Part shown: piece after piece, positions 24,508 to 33,939 of the stretch
Numbering within the stretch: position 1 is the stretch's first letter
Layout: every line of letters begins with the position of its first letter
Source of the DNA: Elusimicrobia bacterium GWA2_56_46
GTDB lineage: Bacteria; Elusimicrobiota; Elusimicrobia; Elusimicrobiales; UBA9959
Length of the DNA: 64,000 nt
Assembly (NCBI GenBank): GCA_001799575.1
Contig: MGTT01000022.1
Location: forward strand, 1 to 64,000
Direction: 5' to 3'
Made by a program: the position numbers and the translations under genes
Notes under the pieces: generated by a model
Database searches by the model: none
What the model was told of the DNA's origin: nothing
Seen by the model: only the letters and a program-made list of their open reading frames with translations

Positions 24508-27500
24508 TTAGTTTGTCGTCCAACAGCCGTCCCCCCACATTATCACCCACTTTGTTGAAGTTACAAGCCTTAAGCTTATAGTCGCGTAGGTCTGGGAAGC
24601 AAGATTATTGTAAATGCTTCCTCCTGAAATAGAGTCCGCTATATACACCCCGGATGGCGCGGTTATTGTCACATTGCCCGCGCCGAGTTTGACCACGGTG
24701 AGAGTGGCGCCGATATCGGCATCGGTCACGGACGGCAAGGTGACGGTCTGCGCGGCGGGGTCATTTATAGTTATGGTTTTGCCGAAGTCGGCGGAAGTGA
24801 TGATTATACCCGAATCCGCCGCCTGTACGGTGAACTTGGGAATAGTGGCGGTTCCGGACGAGATATTGCCTCTATAAACGCCGCCGATATTTATTTCGTT
24901 ACTGGCGCCGGCGGCGGATGTGCCCTGATTGTAGCCGATTATAATATTACCCGTGCCGGTGGTGACTTCGTATCCCGCCTGATAGCCGAGGAATATATTA
25001 CCGCCGCTTCCGGTTGTCAATTTATATCCCGCCTGGTAACCCACAATCGTGGAACTTGAGAACGAGCCGGAACCGGCTCCGTATTTGTACCCGCCGGCCT
25101 GACTGCCGAATATGGCATTGGCGGAGCCGGTATGATTAAACATCCCCGCCCAACTGCCTAAATAAGAGTTGTTATCCCCGGTGGTATTTTCGGAACCCGA
25201 CCATTGGCCCGTAAAAGAGTTCTCCTGGCCCGTAAGATTCTGGTTGCCGGCGAAACTGCCTAAAAAAGTGTTACGCCCGCCCAAGGTGTTCTTACGGCCG
25301 GCCTGGGACCCCGCCATCAAGTTATAACTGCCGCTTGTGTTTAAGATGCCGGCTGCCGTACCCACAAAAACATTATAATCACCTGTATTAACCTTTCCAG
25401 CGTCACCGCCTATCCCCAAGCTCGCGACCCCCCCCAGTATAGCCAGCACGGTGCTGCCGTTTATCTGATACCGATCGACGGATAAAGTTCCTTTCACAGT
25501 TACGGAACTCACACCCATATCGCCCACGATGAGGCCGCCGATGTTAAGATAGTTATTGGTTCCGACGGCCGGTGTAAGTTTGTTGTAACCGATCACAATA
25601 TTGCCGGTGCCGGTAGTTACGTTATAGCCGGCTTTCCAACCCAGGAATACATTGTTTGAGCCGGTGCTGAGAACGTAGCCGGCCTGGTAACCCAGCAGTG
25701 AATTCCCGGCGTAAGAATTACCGGACTGTCCCCTGCCCGCATCTTTTCCCACTATGGTATTGGAACCGCCGGTTACGTTATACGTACCGGCCCCATAGCC
25801 TAACACGCTATTATCTGAAACGGTGGTGTTGCCGTAGCCTGCCCCAACCCCGACAAAAGTGTTGCGCGACCCGCTGGTATTGTCGTTCCCGGAAACCGTG
25901 CCTATAAAAGTGTTCTCATAGCCCGTGTTGTTATTGAGACCGGAACTATCGCCCACAAAAGAATTACCGGTGCCGGTAGTATTGGCATAGCCGGAACTAT
26001 AGCCGAAAAAAGAGTTGGAGGCCGAATTGTCATTTGAATAACCGGCGTAAGCTCCGACAAATGAGTTCTTCCAGCCCGTAGTGTTAAGATATCCCGCTTT
26101 TGCCCCGGCGAAGACGTTGTACTCGCCGCTAGTTGTGGTGTAGCCGGCCTGATAGCCCAGAAAAACGCTTTCATTGGCTCCGGTCATACTATACCCGGCC
26201 TCCGACCCGAGTATGGAATTACGGGCGCCGTATATTGAGGCGCCGGTGTTATATCCGACAAAAGCGTTGTCCGCGCTGGCATCCTCCAGCCGGCCGGCGC
26301 CGTCCCCGACAAAAATATTACGCGTCCCCTTGGCTCCGAGCACCGTGGAGCCGTAGATCTGATACCGCGCGGCAGTGACGCTGCTGGAAGTGTTCACCCC
26401 GTAAACACCCATTTGCAGCGTGGTGGTCGCCACATGATCGCCCAGGTTGTCGCCGACAGCCGTTCCCCATGCCGCCAGGCCCGCCCCGTCCGAGGTCAGA
26501 ACCTTGCCGGCGCCGGGCGCGCCGCCGGTTATTTTTATCTGGCCGGCCACTTCCAGTTTTGCCCCGGGATCCGCCGTCCCTATACCGACATCGCCGTTTG
26601 TTGAAACAAACAGACCGTAACCGGCTGTGGCATGACTGGCGATAAAGATCGCGGAATCTGTAGCTGAGGTGGAAACCACATGCAGTTTAGCCTGCGGCCC
26701 CGTAGTCCCTACGCCGACGACTCCGGCGAATGAGGATGTTCCGGTTCCTTTTACGGTCAGCCCGCCATTCACCGCGGTGTTCAACGACATCCTCTCATTG
26801 GTGCCGTTAACGTCCCTCCAGGAGTGGTTCTGGCCCGCGTAAAAAATGGTTCCGGAGTTAATACCCAGGCCATAGCCGGTCCATAATTTCAGTTTCAGAT
26901 TGTTGCTCGTATCCACGCTGGAAAAAACAATCTGCTGCCCCCCGTCAAGATTGATATTGCCGCCGCTTACATGCAGTTTCCCTGACGGCGTCGTCGTCCC
27001 GATGGCGACATAACCTGCGGTTGAGACATACAGATGGGGCGTGGTCGCGGATGTTGAAATCCAGAGCGATGAGTCGGCCGAATCCGGCGCGATTATAGTC
27101 AGCGAGGAGCCGCTGATCGTCAACTGCCCGGTCATGGTGTCGCCGGTTTTGGCCACCTTGGAATTATCAACGGCGGGAACGACGGGGTAAAGCTCTCCGG
27201 TGGACGTCATGGAGGAGACTATAGTGCCCGCGCTGTTGCGCCAGATCTGCGCGTAGACATTGGCGGCGGTGCCGGTGGAGACCACGTCCAGCGCGGCGCG
27301 CGGCGTATCGGTGGAAATACCCACCAGGCCGCCGCCGGTTATAAACACGCCGCGGTCAACCGTGCCGCTCATGTGAGAATTCGTGCTGCCGGTGACCAGG
27401 AAACCGCCGCGGGTCTTGAACCAGGCGCGGTCCTGAAGATTGTTAAAAACGCCGACGCCCTGGGAATCGGACCAGGTAAACGCGCCGGCCGCGGTAGAAG

Positions 27501-29274
27501 TGGAGGCGAAACCGGCGGAGAAAGAATAAGCCCCGGCCGCGCTGTTCTGGCGTCCGCCCGGAACGGTAGCGGTGTCGCCAGGGGCGCTATTCCCCACGCC
27601 CCCGCCGACGGAAGAGTACTGGTTGCCGGCGGTATTCTGCGAACCTCCGGCGACTACGGCATACAGTCCGGAACCGGTATTCTGCTGGCCGCCGCTTATA
27701 ACGGAATAGGCTCCGCTTGCGACTTCAGTGGCATTGCTGCGGTTTACCTGGAGATCCACAGCGCCCGCCCCACGCGCGTTGCCGGCCACACTCCCCCTGC
27801 CGACCCCGGCGGTCTGAACCTCGCCGTAGGTGCTTATATATACGCCGGAGGCGCTTATGCTCGAAACACTTACAACCGGAAAACCGGCCATGTTCAGGTT
27901 CTGTGTAGCGGTATGGTTCCCGAGGTTGTCGCCGGTTATCCCCGTAAGCCCGGAGCCGTCGCCGTAATACTTAACCGCCGAGCTGAAGCCCACTATGTAC
28001 ACATTGGTGGATACCCGCACCCCGCCGCCCAACGCGGCCGACGCTTCCGATGATACCATTACATTGCCGGCCAGTTTAACCTGCGCGCCGCTAAAGCCAA
28101 CGCCTGTAGCGGTGAAAGAAGACGCGGTTACGTCCCGCGTGAACGTATTGCCGCCCGTGAAGGTCTGCGTGCTGCTGCGGTAAGCGCCGTCGCGCACCGT
28201 CTCGGCGTCCCGCAAATGATCGAATGCCGAAACCGGGCCGGCACGGACGCAACGGACATAGCGGCTGGAAGTCTTGGCGATGGCGGTCACGCTACCGATA
28301 TTGAAGTCCACGCCCCACGCGCTAGTAGTGTCATATTCGGTAGAAGACCAATACCAATTGGCAGCGAACCCTCCCACCACCCCCCTCTGCACGTAGAGCA
28401 GCGCCAACTCGTCCTTGGAAGGCAGGTACCAGTCGTCGTAGTACACGCCGCTCACCGTTACCGCGTAATCCGCGCACAGCCGCGCCGGGGAGCTGCCCGG
28501 GCCCGTGGTGGTGGTTATCATCACAGTATTGGACCTGCCACCGCCTATGCCATCCACACCGGCGCCGGTAAACCCGTTAGTGGGCGTCCACAGCATACCC
28601 GCACTTTGGTCAGCCGTGGCGGAGATAAGCGCGCTGCGCCCCTTCGGGTCCACCCAGTATACTATGCCGCCCCCGTAGGCGTCGCCTATCTTCAGCGTGT
28701 CGGTTGATACCCCCGTAAGCCTAGATCCATCGCCGTAATACTGTGTAGCCGAGCTTATACCCGCCACAAAAAGATTGGTGCTGACATATACCCCGCCATG
28801 CTGCGCCGCCGTGGCGGAAGTGATGAACACATTGGATCGGAAATTAATGGACGACACCCCGACCATGTTCCAACTGGCCATATTCAGCGTGGTGGTAGCC
28901 ACATGATCGCCCAGGTTGTCGCCGACAGCCGTTCCCCATGCCGCAAGGCCCGCCCCGTCCGAGGTCAGCACCTTGCCCGCGCCGGGCGTGCCGCCGGTTA
29001 TCTTTACCTGGCCGGCGACTTCCAGCCTGGCCCCGGGAACGGATGTACCCAGGCCGACATTGCCGGCGGTGGAAACGAATAAATGGGGGGTTACAGCGGA
29101 AGTGGAGGCCCAGAGGCTGGCGGATTGCGTAACGGGAACCAAAATAGTGGCCGAACTGAAAAGCGTGGCCGCGCCGTTCACGGCCAGTTTATCGATCACT
29201 TCAAATTCGGCGGCGTACCCGGGCCGCACAACCAGTAAAAGGGCGACAACCAGGGTTTTAGTCATATGTCGCAT
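24508..29274 (-). CDS. Giant repeat surface protein with internal DUF1566 domain
   Basis: A 1588-residue secreted protein. From the ATG at 29274 (ribosome site AAAGGTG) a signal peptide precedes the mature start AAEFEVID; the frame extends to 29334 without better support. It has N-terminal repeats (TPHLFVSTAGNVGLGT, PGAGKVLTSDGAGLAAWG), a DUF1566 domain at ~185-345, YadA-head-like repeats (SVISGGQQNTGSG, AVVAGGSQNTAGN) near 530-610, and a long region of 15-20-residue Asn/Gly/Ser repeats (NSFVGYNTG, NVFLGWKAGYN) between ~1000 and 1450. The end is a small beta domain (TVTLPSVTDADIGATLT). No membrane anchor or S74 self-cleavage domain is visible. Probably an adhesin, sheath or fibre-like surface protein. 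Confidence 0.8.
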   Translation of the reverse strand: MRHMTKTLVVALLLVVRPGYAAEFEVIDKLAVNGAATLFSSATILVPVTQSASLWASTSAVTPHLFVSTAGNVGLGTSVPGARLEVAGQVKITGGTPGAGKVLTSDGAGLAAWGTAVGDNLGDHVATTTLNMASWNMVGVSSINFRSNVFITSATAAQHGGVYVSTNLFVAGISSATQYYGDGSRLTGVSTDTLKIGDAYGGGIVYWVDPKGRSALISATADQSAGMLWTPTNGFTGAGVDGIGGGRSNTVMITTTTGPGSSPARLCADYAVTVSGVYYDDWYLPSKDELALLYVQRGVVGGFAANWYWSSTEYDTTSAWGVDFNIGSVTAIAKTSSRYVRCVRAGPVSAFDHLRDAETVRDGAYRSSTQTFTGGNTFTRDVTASSFTATGVGFSGAQVKLAGNVMVSSEASAALGGGVRVSTNVYIVGFSSAVKYYGDGSGLTGITGDNLGNHTATQNLNMAGFPVVSVSSISASGVYISTYGEVQTAGVGRGSVAGNARGAGAVDLQVNRSNATEVASGAYSVISGGQQNTGSGLYAVVAGGSQNTAGNQYSSVGGGVGNSAPGDTATVPGGRQNSAAGAYSFSAGFASTSTAAGAFTWSDSQGVGVFNNLQDRAWFKTRGGFLVTGSTNSHMSGTVDRGVFITGGGLVGISTDTPRAALDVVSTGTAANVYAQIWRNSAGTIVSSMTSTGELYPVVPAVDNSKVAKTGDTMTGQLTISGSSLTIIAPDSADSSLWISTSATTPHLYVSTAGYVAIGTTTPSGKLHVSGGNINLDGGQQIVFSSVDTSNNLKLKLWTGYGLGINSGTIFYAGQNHSWRDVNGTNERMSLNTAVNGGLTVKGTGTSSFAGVVGVGTTGPQAKLHVVSTSATDSAIFIASHATAGYGLFVSTNGDVGIGTADPGAKLEVAGQIKITGGAPGAGKVLTSDGAGLAAWGTAVGDNLGDHVATTTLQMGVYGVNTSSSVTAARYQIYGSTVLGAKGTRNIFVGDGAGRLEDASADNAFVGYNTGASIYGARNSILGSEAGYSMTGANESVFLGYQAGYTTTSGEYNVFAGAKAGYLNTTGWKNSFVGAYAGYSNDNSASNSFFGYSSGYANTTGTGNSFVGDSSGLNNNTGYENTFIGTVSGNDNTSGSRNTFVGVGAGYGNTTVSDNSVLGYGAGTYNVTGGSNTIVGKDAGRGQSGNSYAGNSLLGYQAGYVLSTGSNNVFLGWKAGYNVTTGTGNIVIGYNKLTPAVGTNNYLNIGGLIVGDMGVSSVTVKGTLSVDRYQINGSTVLAILGGVASLGIGGDAGKVNTGDYNVFVGTAAGILNTSGSYNLMAGSQAGRKNTLGGRNTFLGSFAGNQNLTGQENSFTGQWSGSENTTGDNNSYLGSWAGMFNHTGSANAIFGSQAGGYKYGAGSGSFSSSTIVGYQAGYKLTTGSGGNIFLGYQAGYEVTTGTGNIIIGYNQGTSAAGASNEINIGGVYRGNISSGTATIPKFTVQAADSGIIITSADFGKTITINDPAAQTVTLPSVTDADIGATLTVVKLGAGNVTITAPSGVYIADSISGGSIYNNLASQTYATISLRLVTSTKWVIMWGDGCWTTN
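26416..26556 (-). repeat. 141-base internal repeat, copy A
   Basis: Nearly identical to 28885-29025 in the same gene and orientation, with only a handful of substitutions. It encodes the module around GKVLTSDGAGLAAWGTAVGD. The high nucleotide identity points to recent duplication or gene conversion inside the surface protein gene. Confidence 0.85.
28885..29025 (-). repeat. 141-base internal repeat, copy B
   Basis: Partner of 26416-26556. Recombination between the two copies would delete about 2.5 kb in frame and give a shorter surface protein, a possible phase- or size-variation route. Confidence 0.85.
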
Positions 29275-29416
29275 AAATTCACACCTTTTCCGAAAGATTC
29301 CCCCCAGTAGCCGGCACGCAAACCTCATAGCCAAACGTCCAGCATATTATATATGATGGACAATAGGAAATCCCGAAGAAATTACGAAGATTTAACGACC
29401 TGGGTAAGATAGTTTT

Positions 29417-30535
29417 TCACCGCCATTCTTCGTTTTGGATCTTCCAGCCGTCTTCCAGCTTCTCCACGTAGTAGGCGATCTTCCGGGTCGTCAGGTCTTT
29501 AAAACGGCGGGTGGCGCGGACCAGCGCCCTCCGGCCGTTCTTTACGCCGAGATCGTAGATCTCGTTCACCTGCGTTTCCAGAAGCTTTTCCATATAAAAC
29601 TTCAGGTTGCCATCGAAATATCTGATACGCTTCCTGCCGATGCGGTCATAGGTCAGGGAAAAGGCCTGAGCGTCGCTCTTTATCACCGCCGCGTCCTGGG
29701 ACGAGAACAGCTTCCGAACCTCCGCCTCGTCCGGCGCGGGAAGGCGCGGCAGATCCTTCGCCTGAAAAGGCGCCGCGGCCTTGTTCCAGCCGGCTTCGGC
29801 GTTCTCCAACGGCCTGCCGTAGATCTCTTTGAATTTTTCCCCGAAGCGCTCCAACCGTTCGTCCGGATGCAGCCGTCCCAGCTCACGGGTAGCCGCGTAT
29901 AATTCCATGAATTTTTTCCAGCCCGCGGCCTCCACCAGGAACTTCACGAATGAACCGGCTTTTGTGTAGGACAGGCTGGAAAGGTCGTTCCCATAGGCCA
30001 GGTCGGCGTTTTCGACGCTGAACCGGCTCTGATAACCGAGGATACGGGATTTGTAAGAAAGCCATTCATGCAGATCCCTGCCGGACTGATCGAGGTACTC
30101 CGCCATGCCTTCCGCCAGAAGCGGGACAGAGTGGCGCCCCCCCAGCAGCCGGAAAGAGAGCGCGTGCGCGAGTTCGTGCCCGTAGCTGATCTTTTCGTAG
30201 CAGGGCGAGAAATCAAAATAAACGGCGCTGATGGAATCCCCCGAGGTCGAGCCTTCCCCGAAACCCGAGGGGGTCGAGCCCCGATCCGGGTAAAAAGTGA
30301 TATCTATCCTGCCGCCCGGCGCCTCACCCAGGGCGGCGGAAATGGCCGCGTAAGCGCGCTCACGGTTGGCGGCGATGGCCGCCATCTCGCGGCCGGCGGC
30401 GCTGTCTTTGACGTAATGGAAAATAAAATGAGGGCTTTCCGAGGAAACAAAGACCGGCCCGGCCGCCGCGCCGGGGCTCGCCGCCACGGAGCCCATAAAC
30501 AGGATCGCCAGACGGATTAAAACCTGTTTTTTCAT
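29417..30535 (-). CDS. Secreted peptidase MA-family metalloprotease
   Basis: A gluzincin-type zinc protease in the cell envelope. A signal peptide (LIRLAILFMGSVAASPGAAA) precedes a catalytic domain with the zinc motif HELAH (~150) and the downstream glutamate helix LLAEGMAEYLDQ. The last ~130 residues look like a separate SnoaL/NTF2-like domain (TYDRIGRKRIRYF, KIQNEEWR). I use the ATG at 30535, where the signal peptide starts. It follows the ATP-grasp/MFS cluster by 57 bases and may share its transcript. Its substrate is unknown. Confidence 0.8.
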   Translation of the reverse strand: MKKQVLIRLAILFMGSVAASPGAAAGPVFVSSESPHFIFHYVKDSAAGREMAAIAANRERAYAAISAALGEAPGGRIDITFYPDRGSTPSGFGEGSTSGDSISAVYFDFSPCYEKISYGHELAHALSFRLLGGRHSVPLLAEGMAEYLDQSGRDLHEWLSYKSRILGYQSRFSVENADLAYGNDLSSLSYTKAGSFVKFLVEAAGWKKFMELYAATRELGRLHPDERLERFGEKFKEIYGRPLENAEAGWNKAAAPFQAKDLPRLPAPDEAEVRKLFSSQDAAVIKSDAQAFSLTYDRIGRKRIRYFDGNLKFYMEKLLETQVNEIYDLGVKNGRRALVRATRRFKDLTTRKIAYYVEKLEDGWKIQNEEWR

Positions 30536-30591
30536 AAGCCGACTTTTCGACGAAAATTTATTGACCCGCAAAAGCCCTAGTTTTGCGCAAG

Positions 30592-31830
30592 TTAGACAAT
30601 AGCACTATCAGAGTCGCTTGTTATCGCGCCGGCAGGGGTTATATGCGGATCCACCAGAAAGATGGCGTAAAACTCGGCGGTCAGGGCCAGAACGGCCCTG
30701 ACGATAAGCATAAAAGCGACCCCGTAAGTGGTCCAGAGAAATCCGCCGAGCATCGGCCCCAGCGTCTCGCCCAGATTTTCGCCGATGGTCATGGTGCCTA
30801 TGGTCTGGGCTCTCCGGGAGCGGTCGGCGCCGGAGATCCTGGCCATCAGCGCCCCCCAGGCGGGGCGGAAAGCGGCCTTGCCCATGTCATCCACCACTTT
30901 TCCGGCCGCCACGCCCGCCAGGGCGGGAAAGAAGAGGTAAAGCAGAGAGGAAAGCGTATTGGCGGCGCTCCTGATGAGAAGGACAAGTTTGCGGCTGACA
31001 TTGTCGGACAGCCAGCCGAAAACTGGGCCTGAAACCATCATGAGCGCGGTTGAAATCCCGAAAACAAGGCCGGTCTGTGCTTCTGTAAGACCCGCGTACT
31101 GGGTCGCCAGGAGCGGGAAGAGCGAGTTCAGCATCGAACTGGTGCTGGTGATCAGGAAACCGAAACCGGCGAAAGTTGCTATGGGAACCTTGGGAACAGC
31201 GGGCCGGACGGCGTCCGGCTCAGGGCCGGGAACCGGCTTTTCAGGAAGACGCTCATGGACTTGTTCCCTGGTATAGCGCAGCACGACATAAAGAGGCAGC
31301 ACCGACAACGCGAAAGCGCAGAGGAAAACGAACTTATAATTGGCGACGGTCCACGCAAGCAGGAGCCCCGCGGCCGTCTTACCGAGGGCGCCCGCCGTAT
31401 AGCGCGCGGTCCAGTACCACGAGAATGCGGAAGCCACCGATTTCTCTCCGCCGCGCTCAGCCAGCATGGAATTGATGGCCGGATCGCGCAGTGACTCTAT
31501 CATGCCGTGCAGAAGTCGTATAGCGTAAAGCTGCCAGGGCGCGTCCGAGAAAGCCAGCAGCAGCGCCATAAAGCTTCTGGAACCGATCGCCAGGCCCAGG
31601 CTGCGCTTGAAACCGAAGCGATCGGCGAACCGGCTCATGAACGGCTTCAGGGAAACTTCGGCGACGGCGTTAACGCCGAACAGCACGCCGATGGCGGTCA
31701 TGCTCATGCCGATATGATGGGCGTAGAGGGGCAGGGCGAAACTGACAAGCCCGAAGCTCAGGCGCGACAGGAACCCCTCTCCGATAAGCGCAAGGAGCTC
31801 GGGAGACGCGCGCGGCGCCGCAGGCTTCAT
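30592..31830 (-). CDS. MFS transporter
   Basis: A 412-residue major facilitator with 12 predicted helices and MFS loop motifs (SRFADRFGFKRSLG after helix 2; FGWLSDNVSRKLV after helix 8). Start overlaps the stop of the upstream ATP-grasp gene (ATGA). As the last biosynthetic-cluster gene it is a good candidate exporter for the cluster product, or self-resistance pump; substrate not predictable. Confidence 0.88.
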   Translation of the reverse strand: MKPAAPRASPELLALIGEGFLSRLSFGLVSFALPLYAHHIGMSMTAIGVLFGVNAVAEVSLKPFMSRFADRFGFKRSLGLAIGSRSFMALLLAFSDAPWQLYAIRLLHGMIESLRDPAINSMLAERGGEKSVASAFSWYWTARYTAGALGKTAAGLLLAWTVANYKFVFLCAFALSVLPLYVVLRYTREQVHERLPEKPVPGPEPDAVRPAVPKVPIATFAGFGFLITSTSSMLNSLFPLLATQYAGLTEAQTGLVFGISTALMMVSGPVFGWLSDNVSRKLVLLIRSAANTLSSLLYLFFPALAGVAAGKVVDDMGKAAFRPAWGALMARISGADRSRRAQTIGTMTIGENLGETLGPMLGGFLWTTYGVAFMLIVRAVLALTAEFYAIFLVDPHITPAGAITSDSDSAIV

Positions 31831-32657
31831 GCGGCGCTCCCGGGAGACGGGAGAGCCAGGGAAATTTTTCCGGCGGCGTAGTTCTCAATATAATCCGCCA
31901 CGGCCTCGGCCGCGTTAGGCGCGCCTTTATAGCCTGGAAAGCAATTAACGTCCACCACCGACGGCCCACGCGGCGTTTCAATGAGATCCAGGCCGAACAG
32001 GCCGAGACCGAAAGCCCGGCCGCAGCGCAGAGCCAGATCGCGTTCCTCCGAAGTGACCGGGCACGAACGTCCGGGAACAGAGTAGCTGGTGGCCGAGAAA
32101 GGTTTGCGTATCGCGAAAACCTGCTCTCCGGCTACATAAAGCCTGAGGTCTTCCCCCGTGCCTTCTAGGAACTCCTGGATAAGCATTGGGCCTTCCGGAA
32201 CCGGCAGCGCTTTTACGTCTTCCGGGGTTCTCACCACTTTAACGCCTATCCCCCGCCAGCCCATGCAGGGCTTGACGATGAGGGGAATCTGTTTGACGAG
32301 CGGGAGAAGGAGCCCCATGTCCCCGGTGACCCAGGAGCGGGGGGACGGGATGCCGCCGGCGCGCAGATATTGAACCGAGATGATCTTGTTGCGGGTGGCG
32401 GCGCTGGAAGGGTACGGATTCAGAAGCCTGGCCCCGCGCGCGTGAAGCACGCCGGCAAGGCTCAGGGAAAGATCCGTATAGGATTTCAGGAGATAGAGTG
32501 TGTTTTCCGTGTCCAGACCGTCCAGCCGCGTCAGCTGCTCTTCGGCGATCATGCTTTCCACCACGCGGCCGCGGCTGGAGAGGATCTCCGAAACATCCAG
32601 GACTATCTGGCTCGGCACCGGCGGATCCCGCCTCGCCGCCATAAAACAAAACTTCAT
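31827..32657 (-). CDS. ATP-grasp ligase C (RimK-like)
   Basis: A 276-residue ATP-grasp enzyme. It has a pre-grasp domain to ~95 (LNPYPSSAATRNKI marks the hinge), nucleotide-binding strands IPLIVKPCMGWRGIGV and PMLIQEFLEG, and metal ligands in FGLDLIE and VVDVNCFPGY (Asp, Asn). RimK-type enzymes activate a carboxylate as acyl phosphate and join it to an amine. It is separated from the dehydrogenase gene by a repeat-rich gap and coupled to the MFS gene. It shares a hinge and C-terminal pattern with ligase B, so the two are paralogues. Confidence 0.83.
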   Translation of the reverse strand: MKFCFMAARRDPPVPSQIVLDVSEILSSRGRVVESMIAEEQLTRLDGLDTENTLYLLKSYTDLSLSLAGVLHARGARLLNPYPSSAATRNKIISVQYLRAGGIPSPRSWVTGDMGLLLPLVKQIPLIVKPCMGWRGIGVKVVRTPEDVKALPVPEGPMLIQEFLEGTGEDLRLYVAGEQVFAIRKPFSATSYSVPGRSCPVTSEERDLALRCGRAFGLGLFGLDLIETPRGPSVVDVNCFPGYKGAPNAAEAVADYIENYAAGKISLALPSPGSAA

Positions 32658-32675
32658 AGTTTCTCCTTAACTTTA

Positions 32676-32748
32676 GCGGTTAGTGAACAGCGCCCAGTAA
32701 TCAGTAAAAATGCGCTGATCACTAATCACTAACCACTGGCCACTGTTT
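32676..32748 (-). repeat. Heptad array with inverted partner
   Basis: From the stop of the dehydrogenase gene, four units of a 7-base repeat (AGTGGTT, AGTGATT and variants) run to about 32716. An inverted version follows to 32676, so the RNA could fold into a long imperfect hairpin. Nearly every unit contains TAG or TGA. Confidence 0.75.
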
Positions 32749-33939
32749 TTAGTTCCAGGTCATACTGTCGAGACTCAGCAGTACTCTGCCGTGCTGCCAC
32801 CCCTCCGACAGACGGTGCCAGGAATCAGCGGCGAGCCGGCCGAAAGGGCTGGAGCCGTCCACTCCGCAGTATTTGTGAATGGTCTCCTCTCCGCCCCGGG
32901 TCGCGACATGGTGCCGCAACTCGAACGCCGAGGGATCCCTGTAATTGTTGAAGAACAGCGCCGCCGCGACGGCCAGCCCGAGATTTTTAGGCTCCACGCC
33001 TGCCGCTTCCGCCAGGAGCGCGGTTCCGACCAGTCTGTCCTCCGCTTTCAGCTTCCGGCCGGGTTCGCGGCCTACGCGGCTTATAGGGTCGCATAATTGC
33101 GGGTTGCAGATACGATCCAGAACTTCCCGGCAATCGCTCTCGTCGCCCGCGATCTCTTTGCCGTAGCGGGCCGCCAGGCCCTGCTGGCCTTCCTTTATGA
33201 CCGCAAGCACCGCGGCGCGGATCTGGGGATCCCTGATGGCCGTGTGGATGTATCTATAGCCTTTCAGACAGCCAAGGTAAGCGGTAGCGGCGTGCGCGGC
33301 GCTGAACATGCAGAATTTTTTCTGGACCCAGGCTTCGTATTTATCCGTTACCAGCATTCCCTCGATGTGAGGCAGCGTCCCGCGCAGCCCGGCGCTTTCC
33401 ACTATAAACCTGGAATAAGTATCCCCCACGAACACCAGAGGCTCTCCGGCTTCGGGATCTCCTATACGCTGCGTCACGGCCCTGGAGATCAGAACCCCGG
33501 CGAAACCGTGGCGATCCAGCGGGAAGCCGTCCGGCAGATGCCGGCTCACCCAATAGCGCAGCGAAGGCCCGGCGCTTCCGGAATTTTCAAAGGCCAGAAC
33601 GTTTATCGGCTCTACGCGCTTCGCTATGCCCGCGGCGATGAGGCCGGAAATATCTTCAAGGTTATCGCAGCCGACCGAGGTGATGATAACGCCCGCGTCC
33701 GCTATCTCCTCAGCCACGCGCCCGGTTTCACAGGCGGAGACGGCGCGGATCCCGTCCACCGTTATCTCCCTCGTTCCGCCCTGCCCCGCCAGGCGCACGA
33801 CGTAGCGTCCTACCCGGTTGAGATGTTCCGCCATCAAGGGGTTTCTGGCGACAAAAACCGCCTCATGTCCGGAATCGCGTAAAAGCTGGCCCGCCAGCCC
33901 GCAGCCTATCCGGCCGGCCCCGAAGATAACAGCTTTCAT
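32749..33939 (-). CDS. Mannitol-1-phosphate dehydrogenase-like oxidoreductase
   Basis: A 396-residue member of the MtlD/mannitol dehydrogenase family. The Rossmann motif is AVIFGAGRIGCGLAG (4-18) and the polyol-dehydrogenase core includes NVLAFENSGSAG, KKFCMFSAAHAATAYLG and FFNNYRDPSAF. These enzymes interconvert a ketose phosphate and polyol phosphate with NAD. Here it is translationally coupled (4-base overlap) to ligase B and surrounded by ATP-grasp ligases, with no PTS genes. It therefore probably makes or modifies a polyol(-phosphate) building block and not a catabolic substrate. Substrate inferred only. Confidence 0.78.
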   Translation of the reverse strand: MKAVIFGAGRIGCGLAGQLLRDSGHEAVFVARNPLMAEHLNRVGRYVVRLAGQGGTREITVDGIRAVSACETGRVAEEIADAGVIITSVGCDNLEDISGLIAAGIAKRVEPINVLAFENSGSAGPSLRYWVSRHLPDGFPLDRHGFAGVLISRAVTQRIGDPEAGEPLVFVGDTYSRFIVESAGLRGTLPHIEGMLVTDKYEAWVQKKFCMFSAAHAATAYLGCLKGYRYIHTAIRDPQIRAAVLAVIKEGQQGLAARYGKEIAGDESDCREVLDRICNPQLCDPISRVGREPGRKLKAEDRLVGTALLAEAAGVEPKNLGLAVAAALFFNNYRDPSAFELRHHVATRGGEETIHKYCGVDGSSPFGRLAADSWHRLSEGWQHGRVLLSLDSMTWN

